DNA from: Acidobacterium sp.
Lineage (GTDB): Bacteria > Acidobacteriota > Terriglobia > Terriglobales > Acidobacteriaceae
Assembly (NCBI GenBank): GCA_003131625.1
Contig: PKVY01000030.1
Location: 103,826-137,265, forward strand
Reading direction: 5' to 3'
DNA length: 33,440 nt
Positions 8,694 through 18,015 of this stretch are shown here, in pieces; positions within the stretch are counted from its first letter, which is position 1; the number at the start of each line of letters is the position of its first letter. The position numbers and the translations under genes were made by a program. Under the pieces are notes generated by a model. It made no database searches. It was not told the DNA's origin and worked only from the letters and a program-made list of their open reading frames with translations.

Positions 8694-8712
8694 TGATATG
8701 GAAGAAGTAACG

Positions 8713-11700
8713 ATGAACCGAAGCTTCCGCACGCTGATGATGGGCTTAAGCCTGGGGGCGATTCTTTGCCTCAGCGGGGCGCCGGCGCGGGCGCAGTCGG
8801 CGGCGGAAACGACGCTGCTTGAAAAGGCGCAGTCGCAGGAACAGTCGGGGCATCTGGATCTGGCGGCGCAGACCTGGCAGCAGATCCTTCTTTCCGATCC
8901 CAACAATCAGGAGGCGCTGGCGGGGCTGGCGCGCTGGGCCAAGCTGAGCGGGAACGACGCAGAGGCGGAGACCTACATCGAGCGCCTGCGCGCGGTGAAT
9001 CCCAACAGCCCGGAGATTGCGAAGATCGAAGGCCTGGTCAGCAGCAAGACGCAGAATCAGCTTCTGCAGCAGGCCGCGGAGCTGGCGAAAAACGGCCATA
9101 ACGAAGAAGCGCTGAAGATTTACCGCCAGAGCTTCGGCACGCATCCACCGGACAACTGGGCGCTGGCCTACTACGACACCGAAGCCGCGATCATTTCCAC
9201 CCGCGACGACGCTATCGATGGCCTGCGGAAACTCATGGCGAAGTACCCCAGCGATCCGCAGTATGCGATTGACCTGGGGCGCGTGCTGACGTACGCTCCG
9301 AAAACGCGGGCGGAGGGCGAGAAGATCCTCGGCCAGTATCCGCAAGACGCGGTGGCGCAGTCCGCGCTGCGCCAGGCGCTGGGATGGGATGTGCAGAACC
9401 CGGCGACGGCTGCGGCGGTTCGCGAGTATCTCAAGCTGCATCCGGATGCGGAACTGGCGAGGGAATTGGAGGAAACCGAACAGCGCCAGGCGAAGGCCGG
9501 GGCGGGTATTGCGCGCACGCCGGCGGAACAGGCCGCCTTTCGGGAACTGGCTGCCAATCGTCTGGCCACGGCGCAGCAAATGTTCGAGGATCTGAATGCG
9601 ACGCAGCCCACCAATCCGCGGGTGCTGGCTGGGCTCGGCTTTGTGCGCATGAAGCAGAACAATTTTGCCGAGGCCGCCACGTTCTTCGAGCAGGCGGAAG
9701 AGAATGGGCTGCGCAACTCGCTGGTGACCCAATCGCTGGCTACTGCTCGCTTCTGGAACGCGATGCAGCAGGGCACGAACGCGTTCGATGCCAATCGGCT
9801 GGATGAGGCCGTGAAGAACTATCAGGCCGCGCTGGTGCTGCGGCCCGGCAGCGTGGACGCACTGACCGGAGAAGCCGGCGCTTACATGAAGATGCAGGAG
9901 CCGGAACAGGCGATCCCGTTGTATCGCCTGCTGGTGCACAAGCAGCCAAAAGCGCCGGCGTGGTGGCACGGGCTGTTCATGGCGCAGGTCGAGGCGGCGC
10001 AGGGAAGAGCGGCGCTGGTGACCTCGACCGAGTTCCCGGCGGCGTTGAAAACCAGCTCCGCGAAGGATCCGGAGTACCTGCGAACGCTGGCGCGGGCCTA
10101 TGTGATGGTTGGCCAGGATGCCGAAGCGCAGCGCTATCTGGTGCAGGCGATCAATCTGCATTATCCGGCGGGCGAGGAGCGGATCAAGACCGAGATCACG
10201 CTGCAATACGCCGCGCTGCTGGCGCAGGACAAGATATTTACGAAGGCGGCAGGGATCTATCGCGGGATTCTCCACGCCGATCCGAACAGTGTGCCCGCGT
10301 GGCAGGGCATGGTTTCCATGGAGCACCTGGCGGGGCGCGATCCGGATGCGATCGCCATGGTGGAGCGGATGCCGCCGGATGCCTACGACAACGCGCTGCG
10401 CGATGGCGGGTTCCTGTCGATGCTGGCGGCGATTTACCAGAGCCAGAACCATCCGGATGTCGCGGAGGGATTCCTGGAGTGGGCGATCGGGATTTACGAG
10501 GAGAACGGGCAGCCGCTGCCGATTCCGCTGCAGCTGCAGGTCGCGGCGGTCGACCTGGAGCGCAATCATCCGCAGGCGGCGTACGGCATTTACCGCAGCG
10601 TACTAACGCAGCATCCGGACCGGCTGGATGGGTGGAAGGGATTGATGGCGGCGCTGCACGCGACCGATCACGACGCGGACGCGCTGGCGCAGATCCAGCA
10701 GATTCCCCCGGAAGTGCGCAAGGCGCTGGCCACGGATGTCGAATACCAGCAGACCCTGGCGGCGATCTATGCGGCGAACGGAGATCAGCGCGGGGCGCTG
10801 GCGCTGCTGATGGAGATTCAGGATTACTACCGCGGCGAAGGAAAGAGACCGCCGGCGAGCGTAGATATTGCCACGGCGTGGACGCTGTTCAACCTGGGTG
10901 ACGACCGCGAACTCTACCGGCAATTGATGGGCATGGGCGATCGCCGGGATATGAAAGACGAAGAGCGGCGGCAGGTGCAGACGATCTGGGCGTCGTGGGC
11001 GCAGCGGCGCGCGGCGCAGGCCGCGGCGGCGGGGAATCCGCGTCGTGCAGTGGATATATTGATGGCGGCGGCGCAGGCGTTCCCTGGAAATCCGGCGGTG
11101 AGCAAAGCGCTGGCAGCAGGTTTTGTGCAGGCTGGGCAGCCGAAAGACGCGATGGCGATCTATCAGGCGCTGGATATGACGAACGCGACGCCCTCGGATT
11201 ATCAGAGCATGGTGGGCGCGGCGATTGCCGTCCAGAACATGAAGCAGGCCGAGGCGTGGCTGCGCGATGCGCTGGGGAAATTCCCCAACGATCCGAAGGT
11301 GCTGGCGACGGCGGCGCAGTTTGAACAAGCGCGCGGGGATCGCGCCCGGGCGGCGGATTACTGGAGAGCTTCGCTGAATGCGATGCCAACTCCGACACCG
11401 ACGGCGACATTGGCACACGAGTTGGATAAGTCGGATCTGGTGAAGCAGACGAGGCCGGCGAAGCCGACCGATCTGGTGAACCTGCTGAATCCGGACCAGG
11501 AAGCGACGGTAGAGGGCGAGGGCGGAGTGCCGCTGCCCAGCTACAGCAATCCGAATCCGACGCGAGCCAGCAACCAGCCGTTGGGGCCTGATCCTTATTA
11601 CATGGGGACCGCGCCGGTGCAGATTTACAAGATCGGGCCGCAGGGTGGTGAAGGGGCGAGCGAACTGCCGAATGCGCCGACCCCTCCGTCAGACGCGGGA

Positions 11701-13410
11701 AGCACAGAGCCGGGATTTGTCCCGATTATGCCGCCGAGCGGGAATGCTGCCCCGACGGAGGGCGGCACGAACCTGCCGACCCGGGAGAATCCGAATACCG
11801 CGCAGCCGCAGATGAAGCCGGAGACGCAGCCGGAGAAGCCTGCGCAACCGCAAACGAAGCCATACCTGCCGCAGGCGTCGCTGCCGACTCCCGATACGGA
11901 GACGCAGGTGAGCGAGGCGAACATTCCGGAGGAGCAACCGCAGCAGCTTGAACTGGAGACGAGTCCCGCGCTCACGCCGCTGCCGAACGCGAGCTACGCG
12001 GAAGCGGCCCTGGATGCGGCGAAAAAGCCGATCGATCCGTCGATGGTCTCAACGCAGTACGCGCCGCCTTCCGAAGAGATTCAGCCGAATACGGAGGCGC
12101 CTGATTACTTCGAGAGGCCGCCTTCGACGACGGGGGCCAGCGACGATGAACTAATGCACGAGAATTTGCCTCCGCTGCGCGGGCCCTACGAGCGGCCCTC
12201 GATCGTGCGGCAACGGGATTTACGGGAACAGGCGCAGATCCAGCTGGGCTACATCGAGGGCGAGTACAGCTCCTGGCTGGGAGGCACGGGGACGGTGAAT
12301 CACCGCAGCGGGACAGCGGGGTTCGATTCGCTGACCGCGCTGCAGGCTCCGTTTGAGGCGTCGGCGGAGCTGGGGAGAGCGATGCGACTGACGATTGTTT
12401 CAAACCCGGTGTTCCTGGATTCGGGATCGGCCACCAAGTCGCCCCTGCTGCCGGGAGGGGTGGTGGAACAGCTGGGGACGGCGCCGGCCAATTCGGTGCT
12501 GAATCAGCAAAACGCGACCGGGGTTGGCGGGGAAGTGCAGTTCGCGACGTCGAATTTCGCCGTCAGCGGAGGCTATTCGCCGTGGGGCTTTCTGGTTTCG
12601 AATGTGATCGGGCGCGTGGACTGGAAGCCGGGCAACGGGCCTTTTACGTTCACCGCGAATCGCGATTCGGTGAAGGATTCGCAGCTTTCGTATTCGGGAT
12701 TGCACGATCCGGGTTCGGCCGGACCGGGGTTTGAGGGAAATATCTGGGGTGGCGTGATCGCGACGGGCGGAGATGTGCAGTTTGGCAGGAGCGATCCCAA
12801 CTCGGGGTTTTATGTCAGCGCCGGGGGGCAGTATCTCACCGGCGTTCACGTGCAGACCAACGATCGGGTGGATGGAGACGCGGGCGCTTACTGGCGGGTG
12901 AAGGAAGTTCCCAACGAAGGCAATCTGACGGTGGGCGTCAATTTCTTCGGGATGCATTACGCGCATAACTCGAACTTCTTTACTTATGGCCAGGGAGGAT
13001 ACTTCAGCCCGCAGGCGTACTATCTGGCCAACATGCCATTCTCGTTCGAGGGGCGGTATGGGGCGAACATTCACTACAGCGTTGTAGCGGCTTTCGGAGT
13101 CGAGGCGTTCCAGCAGGACAGCGTGCCGTTCTTCCCGCTGGACCAGGCCCTGGAAGTTGCCAACAGCAACGCGTCGTATTCCTCGGAGTCGGTCGTGAGC
13201 GGCAACTACGACTTCAAGGGCGAGATGGCCTACCACCTGAGCGATCACTGGTTCGCAGGCGGCTTTCTGTCGCTGAACAACACCCGTAATTACAACAACC
13301 AGGTGGTGGGATTCTTCGTGCGCTGGGATTCGAAGGAGCAGAGGGAATCGGACCTGGGCCCCACGGGATTGTATCCGTGGGATGGCCTGAGGCCCTATCT
13401 GGCGCCGTAG
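8713..13410 (+). CDS. bcsC: cellulose secretion protein BcsC (TPR scaffold and outer-membrane barrel)
   Basis: A 1565-residue exported protein, longer than E. coli BcsC (about 1150 residues). A signal peptide ends at PARA (residue 27). Tandem TPR-type helical repeats follow to about residue 900 (recurring A-L-x-G-x-A and N-x-A-Q patterns). Next comes a Pro/Gln/Glu/Thr-rich low-complexity linker of about 250 residues (roughly 915-1165). The C-terminal beta-barrel (about 1170-1565) has alternating aromatic strands and the family's typical ending. BcsC spans the periplasm and lets the glucan out through the outer membrane. The start at 8713 is preferred over the ATG five codons earlier because GGAAG lies just upstream of it. 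Third gene of the bcs operon, 143 bp after bcsAB; no bcsZ endoglucanase lies between them or after. Confidence 0.92.
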   Translation: MNRSFRTLMMGLSLGAILCLSGAPARAQSAAETTLLEKAQSQEQSGHLDLAAQTWQQILLSDPNNQEALAGLARWAKLSGNDAEAETYIERLRAVNPNSPEIAKIEGLVSSKTQNQLLQQAAELAKNGHNEEALKIYRQSFGTHPPDNWALAYYDTEAAIISTRDDAIDGLRKLMAKYPSDPQYAIDLGRVLTYAPKTRAEGEKILGQYPQDAVAQSALRQALGWDVQNPATAAAVREYLKLHPDAELARELEETEQRQAKAGAGIARTPAEQAAFRELAANRLATAQQMFEDLNATQPTNPRVLAGLGFVRMKQNNFAEAATFFEQAEENGLRNSLVTQSLATARFWNAMQQGTNAFDANRLDEAVKNYQAALVLRPGSVDALTGEAGAYMKMQEPEQAIPLYRLLVHKQPKAPAWWHGLFMAQVEAAQGRAALVTSTEFPAALKTSSAKDPEYLRTLARAYVMVGQDAEAQRYLVQAINLHYPAGEERIKTEITLQYAALLAQDKIFTKAAGIYRGILHADPNSVPAWQGMVSMEHLAGRDPDAIAMVERMPPDAYDNALRDGGFLSMLAAIYQSQNHPDVAEGFLEWAIGIYEENGQPLPIPLQLQVAAVDLERNHPQAAYGIYRSVLTQHPDRLDGWKGLMAALHATDHDADALAQIQQIPPEVRKALATDVEYQQTLAAIYAANGDQRGALALLMEIQDYYRGEGKRPPASVDIATAWTLFNLGDDRELYRQLMGMGDRRDMKDEERRQVQTIWASWAQRRAAQAAAAGNPRRAVDILMAAAQAFPGNPAVSKALAAGFVQAGQPKDAMAIYQALDMTNATPSDYQSMVGAAIAVQNMKQAEAWLRDALGKFPNDPKVLATAAQFEQARGDRARAADYWRASLNAMPTPTPTATLAHELDKSDLVKQTRPAKPTDLVNLLNPDQEATVEGEGGVPLPSYSNPNPTRASNQPLGPDPYYMGTAPVQIYKIGPQGGEGASELPNAPTPPSDAGSTEPGFVPIMPPSGNAAPTEGGTNLPTRENPNTAQPQMKPETQPEKPAQPQTKPYLPQASLPTPDTETQVSEANIPEEQPQQLELETSPALTPLPNASYAEAALDAAKKPIDPSMVSTQYAPPSEEIQPNTEAPDYFERPPSTTGASDDELMHENLPPLRGPYERPSIVRQRDLREQAQIQLGYIEGEYSSWLGGTGTVNHRSGTAGFDSLTALQAPFEASAELGRAMRLTIVSNPVFLDSGSATKSPLLPGGVVEQLGTAPANSVLNQQNATGVGGEVQFATSNFAVSGGYSPWGFLVSNVIGRVDWKPGNGPFTFTANRDSVKDSQLSYSGLHDPGSAGPGFEGNIWGGVIATGGDVQFGRSDPNSGFYVSAGGQYLTGVHVQTNDRVDGDAGAYWRVKEVPNEGNLTVGVNFFGMHYAHNSNFFTYGQGGYFSPQAYYLANMPFSFEGRYGANIHYSVVAAFGVEAFQQDSVPFFPLDQALEVANSNASYSSESVVSGNYDFKGEMAYHLSDHWFAGGFLSLNNTRNYNNQVVGFFVRWDSKEQRESDLGPTGLYPWDGLRPYLAP

Positions 13411-13540
13411 ACGGACACCATAGGTAACAGAGCGACGATTACGAGAAAGCAACGATTCTCCCCCAGGAATTGGATTGTGCATTGGGCGGAATGGGTGTGC
13501 AATGCATGGGTTGAACCCGTTCCGTCGTGGGGGCCCTGTC

Positions 13541-13723
13541 GTGGATCGCATTTCGAGCCGCAATCTTTTGCTGGCTGCTCTGGTTTCTCCTGTTTCCGCC
13601 TTTAGCTCTTCTAACTTCACGCAACCAACTCCCGATGAACTGAAGATGACGTCGGATCCGACAGCGCCGGGGACGCCGGCGGTGTATCTGTTTCGCGAGG
13701 AGACAGGCTCAGGAAGGGATTAG
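13541..13723 (+). pseudogene. truncated remnant of a DUF3857-family gene
   Basis: From a possible GTG at 13541 the frame encodes about 60 residues: a hydrophobic signal-like segment, then FTQPTPDELKMTSDP and PAVYLFREET. This is nearly the same as the mature N-terminus of the two complete paralogues downstream (TQPTPEQLKMTSDP and RQPTADELKMTSDP). Similarity ends abruptly after EET, and a stop follows five codons later at 13721-13723. Roughly 600 residues of the family are missing. It is most simply a fourth tandem copy that was deleted down to its 5' end, perhaps by recombination between copies. Expression as a short exported peptide cannot be excluded. Confidence 0.75.
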
Positions 13724-13796
13724 CTATTCATGCGAGAGCAATTCGCGCGGCGGACGAAGGAGCAAATTGACTGGCTGCCGCCAACTAAAAATTGTC

Positions 13797-13825
13797 TTGC
13801 ATAAGTGGCGAAGAGGACTTACAAA
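13797..13825 (+). promoter_or_regulatory. candidate promoter of the DUF3857 gene cluster
   Basis: TTGCAT (13797-13802), a 17-base spacer and TACAAA (13820-13825) make a moderate sigma70-type match about 95 bases before the first complete DUF3857 gene. The -35 box matches consensus at three of six positions and the -10 box at four of six. It suggests the cluster can be transcribed independently of bcsC. Confidence 0.3.
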
Positions 13826-13910
13826 GGGGCTACGTTTCTCGCCTCAATCTGTTACTGCGGATTCGGGGGAATCCGTGCGGAGTTGTTTCGCAGCATTTCT
13901 CTGATTTGGT

Positions 13911-13918
13911 GAGGTGAT
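13911..13918 (+). promoter_or_regulatory. strong ribosome binding site that sets a GTG start
   Basis: GAGGTGAT is an uninterrupted match to the 16S rRNA anti-Shine-Dalgarno sequence. Its GAGG core lies five bases before the GTG at 13920. This favours GTG 13920 over the in-frame GTG at 13914, which lies inside the site itself. Confidence 0.6.
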
Positions 13919-13919
13919 T

Positions 13920-15935
13920 GTGGTTACCATCCTGCACCGTACTTTCCTGCTCGCGACCCTGTCCCTGTTCGCAGCGATTCCCGCTTGGTGCGCGCCCACG
14001 TGGACGCAGCCCACGCCTGAACAGCTGAAAATGACGTCCGATCCGGCAGCGCCGGATGCCCCGGCCGTGTATCTGTTCCACGAGGAAACCGTGGACGATA
14101 ACGTGCATTTTCACCGCGTGTACGCGCAGATCAAAATCCTGACGGAAAAGGGAAAAGAGGACTTCAGCGACATCGAGATTCCCTATGAAGGGGGTGGCTC
14201 GGACATCAAGGCGGTGGAGGGGCGCACGATCCACGCGGATGGGACGGTGATTCCGTTCACGGGAAAGCCCTACAGCAAAGAGCTGGTGAAAAGCGGAGAC
14301 GTGAAATGGATGGCGAAGGTCTTCAGCATGCCCGATGTGCAGGTGGGCAGCATCATCGAGTATCGCTGGGAGCTGCAGTACAGCGATGACTGGTATATGC
14401 CGCCGCGCTTCTATCTTCAGGAATCCGCCTTCACGCACAAGGCGCACTATCACTTCGTTCCGCTGAACCTGGCTACCACCACCAGGATCCTGACGGGCAA
14501 GGATGCGTTCGGGAAGGAAACTGTGGCGAACCGGCTGCTCTACTATTCCAATCTGCCACCGGGGGTGAAAGTGCGGGCCGGGATGGATGGCTACGACCTG
14601 GTGGTGGAGAATGTTCCCGCGCTTACCGAGGAAGAATTCTCGCCCCCGCTGGATAGCTATGCCTACCAGTTGCTCTTCTACTATTCGCAGGCCTCGTCGG
14701 GAGTGGATTTCTGGAAAGAGGAGGGTAAGGTCTGGTCGAAGGATGTGGACCGATTCGCCAACCCCTCGGACAAGATCCGGCAGACGGTGGCGGGGATAGT
14801 GGGGGTGGGGGATTCCGACGATCAGAAACTAAGGAAGATCTATGCCGCAGTGATGACGGTGGAGAACACGCGTCTGACGCGAGAGCGCTCCGCAGAGGAG
14901 AACAAGGCCGCGGGGCTGCGGGTGAAAACGGCGGCGGATATATGGGAACAGAAGCGGGGAAGCGACGATGAGATCACGCGGCTGTTCATTGCGATGGCGC
15001 GGGCGGCGGGACTGAAGGCCTGGGCGATGGCGGTGCCGGAGCGGAACAAGGCCCTGTTCAACGGCGGATGGCTGGACTGGAGCCAGCTTGAGGACGAGAT
15101 CGCGATCGTGAACGCGGGAGGCAAAGAGGTGTTTTTCGATCCCGGCCAACGGTATTGCGAATTCGGCAAGCTGCACTGGGCGCACACCCAGATGCTCGGG
15201 ATTCGACAGTCCGACAGCGGACCCGCGCTGATGACGACTCCGGGAGCCACCTACCAGGACAATCAGATGCTGCGAACCGCGGATCTGACGCTGAGCGCGG
15301 ACGGCACGCTGAAGGGTACCGTGCGCATTTCGATGGGCGGAGCGGAGGCGCTGCGCTGGCGGCAGGAAGCTCTGAGGACCGACGAGCAGGAAGTGAAGAA
15401 GGATTTTGAAACCTTGCTGCGGGGCCAGGTACCGGACGGCGTCGAGATAAAGACGAACCACTTCGTGGGACTGACGGATAACACAACGGCTCTGCTGGTG
15501 GTGATGGATGTGAATGGAAGCCTCGGGACTCAAACCGGGAAGCGGGTCTTTTTGCCGAGCGCTTTTTTTGAAGCGAGGGAGAAACCTCTGTTTGCCGCCG
15601 GGAAGAGGGAGAATCCGGTGGACATGCACTATCCGTATGTTGCGCAGGACAAGGTAGACCTGGTGCTGGCGCCGGGTCTGGCGATCGAAAGCCTGCCGAA
15701 GGGCACGAGCATTCCGATTCCGCAAATGGCCATTTACAAGGCGGACTACAGCAACGCGGGAAGCACGTACCACCAGGAACGGGTGATGGCGATCGGCAAC
15801 ACGCTCTTCAAGGCGGCAGAATATCCCCAACTGCGGGAGTTTTTTCAGAAGACGGGAGCGCAGGACCAGGAACAGGTGGTGCTGACGCGGTCGGCGGAAG
15901 GGAGCGCGGCCGGGGATGCGGGAAAGAGCGAGTGA
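13920..15935 (+). CDS. exported DUF3857/transglutaminase-like protein, catalytic residues lost (paralogue 1)
   Basis: A 672-codon gene with a GTG start and a signal peptide cut near PAWCA (residue 25), so probably periplasmic. The N-terminal half is a DUF3857 domain (VYAQIKILTEKGKEDFSDIE, GRTIHADGTVIPF). A transglutaminase-like domain follows (about residues 270-420), then a C-terminal beta-rich region. In active relatives the nucleophile lies in GDCKDK; here the aligned stretch is RGSDDE, with Asp349 at the Cys position. The catalytic His position is Asp392 (LEDEIAIV). Only the acid in FFDPG (Asp407) remains. The fold is probably kept for binding and not for catalysis. It is the first complete member of three same-strand paralogues after the cellulose operon; a link to cellulose is positional inference only. 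Function unknown. Confidence 0.85.
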   Translation: MVTILHRTFLLATLSLFAAIPAWCAPTWTQPTPEQLKMTSDPAAPDAPAVYLFHEETVDDNVHFHRVYAQIKILTEKGKEDFSDIEIPYEGGGSDIKAVEGRTIHADGTVIPFTGKPYSKELVKSGDVKWMAKVFSMPDVQVGSIIEYRWELQYSDDWYMPPRFYLQESAFTHKAHYHFVPLNLATTTRILTGKDAFGKETVANRLLYYSNLPPGVKVRAGMDGYDLVVENVPALTEEEFSPPLDSYAYQLLFYYSQASSGVDFWKEEGKVWSKDVDRFANPSDKIRQTVAGIVGVGDSDDQKLRKIYAAVMTVENTRLTRERSAEENKAAGLRVKTAADIWEQKRGSDDEITRLFIAMARAAGLKAWAMAVPERNKALFNGGWLDWSQLEDEIAIVNAGGKEVFFDPGQRYCEFGKLHWAHTQMLGIRQSDSGPALMTTPGATYQDNQMLRTADLTLSADGTLKGTVRISMGGAEALRWRQEALRTDEQEVKKDFETLLRGQVPDGVEIKTNHFVGLTDNTTALLVVMDVNGSLGTQTGKRVFLPSAFFEAREKPLFAAGKRENPVDMHYPYVAQDKVDLVLAPGLAIESLPKGTSIPIPQMAIYKADYSNAGSTYHQERVMAIGNTLFKAAEYPQLREFFQKTGAQDQEQVVLTRSAEGSAAGDAGKSE

Positions 15936-15999
15936 CGCTGGGATCGGAGCTATGGGTTCAGGAAGTATGTTGGGCGCTTGGTCGTTGAGGTTTTCTGCC

Positions 16000-18015
16000 A
16001 TGGGACTTACTTATCGTCGTTTCTTTTTGTTCTTAACTGTATTTGCGTGTTTACCCGCATTTGGCGCTGCCAACTGGAGGCAGCCGACGGCGGATGAGCT
16101 GAAGATGACCTCGGATCCGAAGGCTCCGGATGCGCCGGCCGTGTATCTGAATCGGGATGAGTACATGGACGTGAAGGGGCACTACGATCGGATTTATGCG
16201 CGCATCAAGATTCTGACGGAAAAAGGAAGGCTGCAATTCAGCGACGTGGAGATCCCCTATCGAGCGGGGGTGCTGAACGTGAGGGCGCTGGAGGGTCGAA
16301 CGATCCACAGCGACGGCACGATCATCCCGTTCACCGGCCAGGCTTACAGCAAGGAGCTGGTGAAGGCCGGAGGCGTGCGGGTGATGGCCAGGGTCTTCAG
16401 CATGCCCGATGTGCAGGTGGGGAGCATTCTGGAGTATCAGTTTGAGCTGCAGTACGACGATATGTGGATCTTCTTCCCGGAATGGACGCTGCAGGAGCGG
16501 GTTTTCGTGCACGAGGCACACTACCACTTTATTCCGTACCCGATGGACCTCAACAGTTCGAATCTTCTTATGGTGCCCGATCCGCAGGGGCGCCTGACTC
16601 CCGCGACGCGCCTGCAATACGATGCGCAGCTGCCGCCGGGGGCCAGGTTTCAGGATCTGCCAAGCGGAACCGATCTGGTGATGAACGACGTGGCTGCGAT
16701 CCCGGATGAGCCTTACTCGCCGCCGCTCAGCAGCTTCTCGTACCGGCTGTTTTACTACTACACGGGGAACTTTTCTGCTCAGGACTTCTGGAAGGGCGCG
16801 GGAAAGAGCTGGTCGCAGAAGGTGGACCGGTTTGCGACGCAGCCGGACGTGATCGGCAGGGCGGTGGCGGGTATTGTGGCGCCGGGAGACACTGACGACC
16901 AAAAGCTGAAGAAGATTTATGAAGCCGTGATGACGGTGGACAACACGGCGTTCTCACGTGAGCACTCTGAGGCAGAGAACAAGGCGGAAGGCTTGCAGGT
17001 GAAGACGGCGGCGGACATCTGGGCGCAGAAGCGGGGGACGCCAAACGAAATTGCGCGGCTGTTCCTCGCGATGACCCGGGCAGCAGGGCTGAAGGCTTCG
17101 GCGATGATCGTAACCGAGCGCGACGAGCGCGTACTGAATGCCAACTACCTCCACTGGGAACAGCTGACGGATGAGATTGCCATTGTGACGGTGGAAGGGA
17201 AAGAGATGTATTTCGATCCGGGCGAACGGTATTGCGATTATGGCAAGCTGCACTGGAAGCACACGCAGGTTCTGGGCATCCGGCAGACCGATAACGGCAC
17301 CGAGGCGGTGCTGACTCCTGCGGCGGATTACAAGGACAGCGTGGTGGAGCGCAAGGCAACTCTGCAACTGGGTCCGGATGGGAAGCTGCAGGGGACGATT
17401 ACGCTCTCGATGACGGGCGTAGAAGCGCTGCGGTGGAGACAAGTGGCTCTGCGTAACGACGAGGAAGAGACAAAGAAGCGGATTGGGGAGGAGTTGCAGA
17501 CGCTGGTCCCCGATGGCGCGCGTGTGAAGACGACGGGGTTGACGGGACTAACGGACGAGTCGCAGCCGCTGGTGGCGACGCTGGAAGTGAGCGGCAGCAT
17601 GGGCACGGCGACGGGGAAGAGAATCCTGCTGCCCGGTTCCTTCTTTGAGACCAATGTCAGGCCGCTGTTTCCGGAGGATAGGCGCGAGAATCCCGTGGAT
17701 CTGCATTATCCCTATGCGGTGCGCGATCAGGTGAAAATCGCGCTGGCGCCGGGACTGACGGTCGACAGCCTTCCGACGAATGCGCAGATTCCGTTTCCAA
17801 AGAACGCGGATTATATCGCGAAGTATGGCGGATCGGGCAGCGTGTATCAGCAGGCGCGGCTAATGGCGCTGGGCAAAACGGTCTACAGCAAGGACGAGTA
17901 TCCGGAGCTGCGCGATTTCCTGCAGAAGGCGAGCGCGCAGGATCAGCAGCAGGTGGTGCTGGATCGGGCGCCGGTATCGGCCAGCGCGGCTGGCGGATCG
18001 GGGACGAACCAATGA
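16000..18015 (+). CDS. exported DUF3857/transglutaminase-like protein, catalytic residues lost (paralogue 2)
   Basis: 671 residues, the closest relative of the preceding gene; long stretches match, such as ALEGRTIHSDGTIIPFTGQA and RVFSMPDVQVGSI. The ATG at 16000 is preferred because GAGG lies nine bases upstream and a clean signal peptide follows (cut near PAFGA, residue 23). The frame is open further back to 15916. The domain order is DUF3857, transglutaminase-like domain, C-terminal beta region. The Cys position is Pro348 (RGTPNE in place of GDCKDK) and the His position is Asp (LTDEIAIV), while the FDPG acid is kept. It lies 64 bp after paralogue 1, and its stop overlaps the next start (ATGA), so the cluster is probably one operon. 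Probably periplasmic; role unknown. Confidence 0.85.
   Translation: MGLTYRRFFLFLTVFACLPAFGAANWRQPTADELKMTSDPKAPDAPAVYLNRDEYMDVKGHYDRIYARIKILTEKGRLQFSDVEIPYRAGVLNVRALEGRTIHSDGTIIPFTGQAYSKELVKAGGVRVMARVFSMPDVQVGSILEYQFELQYDDMWIFFPEWTLQERVFVHEAHYHFIPYPMDLNSSNLLMVPDPQGRLTPATRLQYDAQLPPGARFQDLPSGTDLVMNDVAAIPDEPYSPPLSSFSYRLFYYYTGNFSAQDFWKGAGKSWSQKVDRFATQPDVIGRAVAGIVAPGDTDDQKLKKIYEAVMTVDNTAFSREHSEAENKAEGLQVKTAADIWAQKRGTPNEIARLFLAMTRAAGLKASAMIVTERDERVLNANYLHWEQLTDEIAIVTVEGKEMYFDPGERYCDYGKLHWKHTQVLGIRQTDNGTEAVLTPAADYKDSVVERKATLQLGPDGKLQGTITLSMTGVEALRWRQVALRNDEEETKKRIGEELQTLVPDGARVKTTGLTGLTDESQPLVATLEVSGSMGTATGKRILLPGSFFETNVRPLFPEDRRENPVDLHYPYAVRDQVKIALAPGLTVDSLPTNAQIPFPKNADYIAKYGGSGSVYQQARLMALGKTVYSKDEYPELRDFLQKASAQDQQQVVLDRAPVSASAAGGSGTNQ

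Noticed and set aside
8746-10569. Minus-strand open frame of 607 codons opposite bcsC
   Set aside because: Shadow of the TPR-coding region: Arg/Gln-rich, no recognisable motif, no ribosome binding site.
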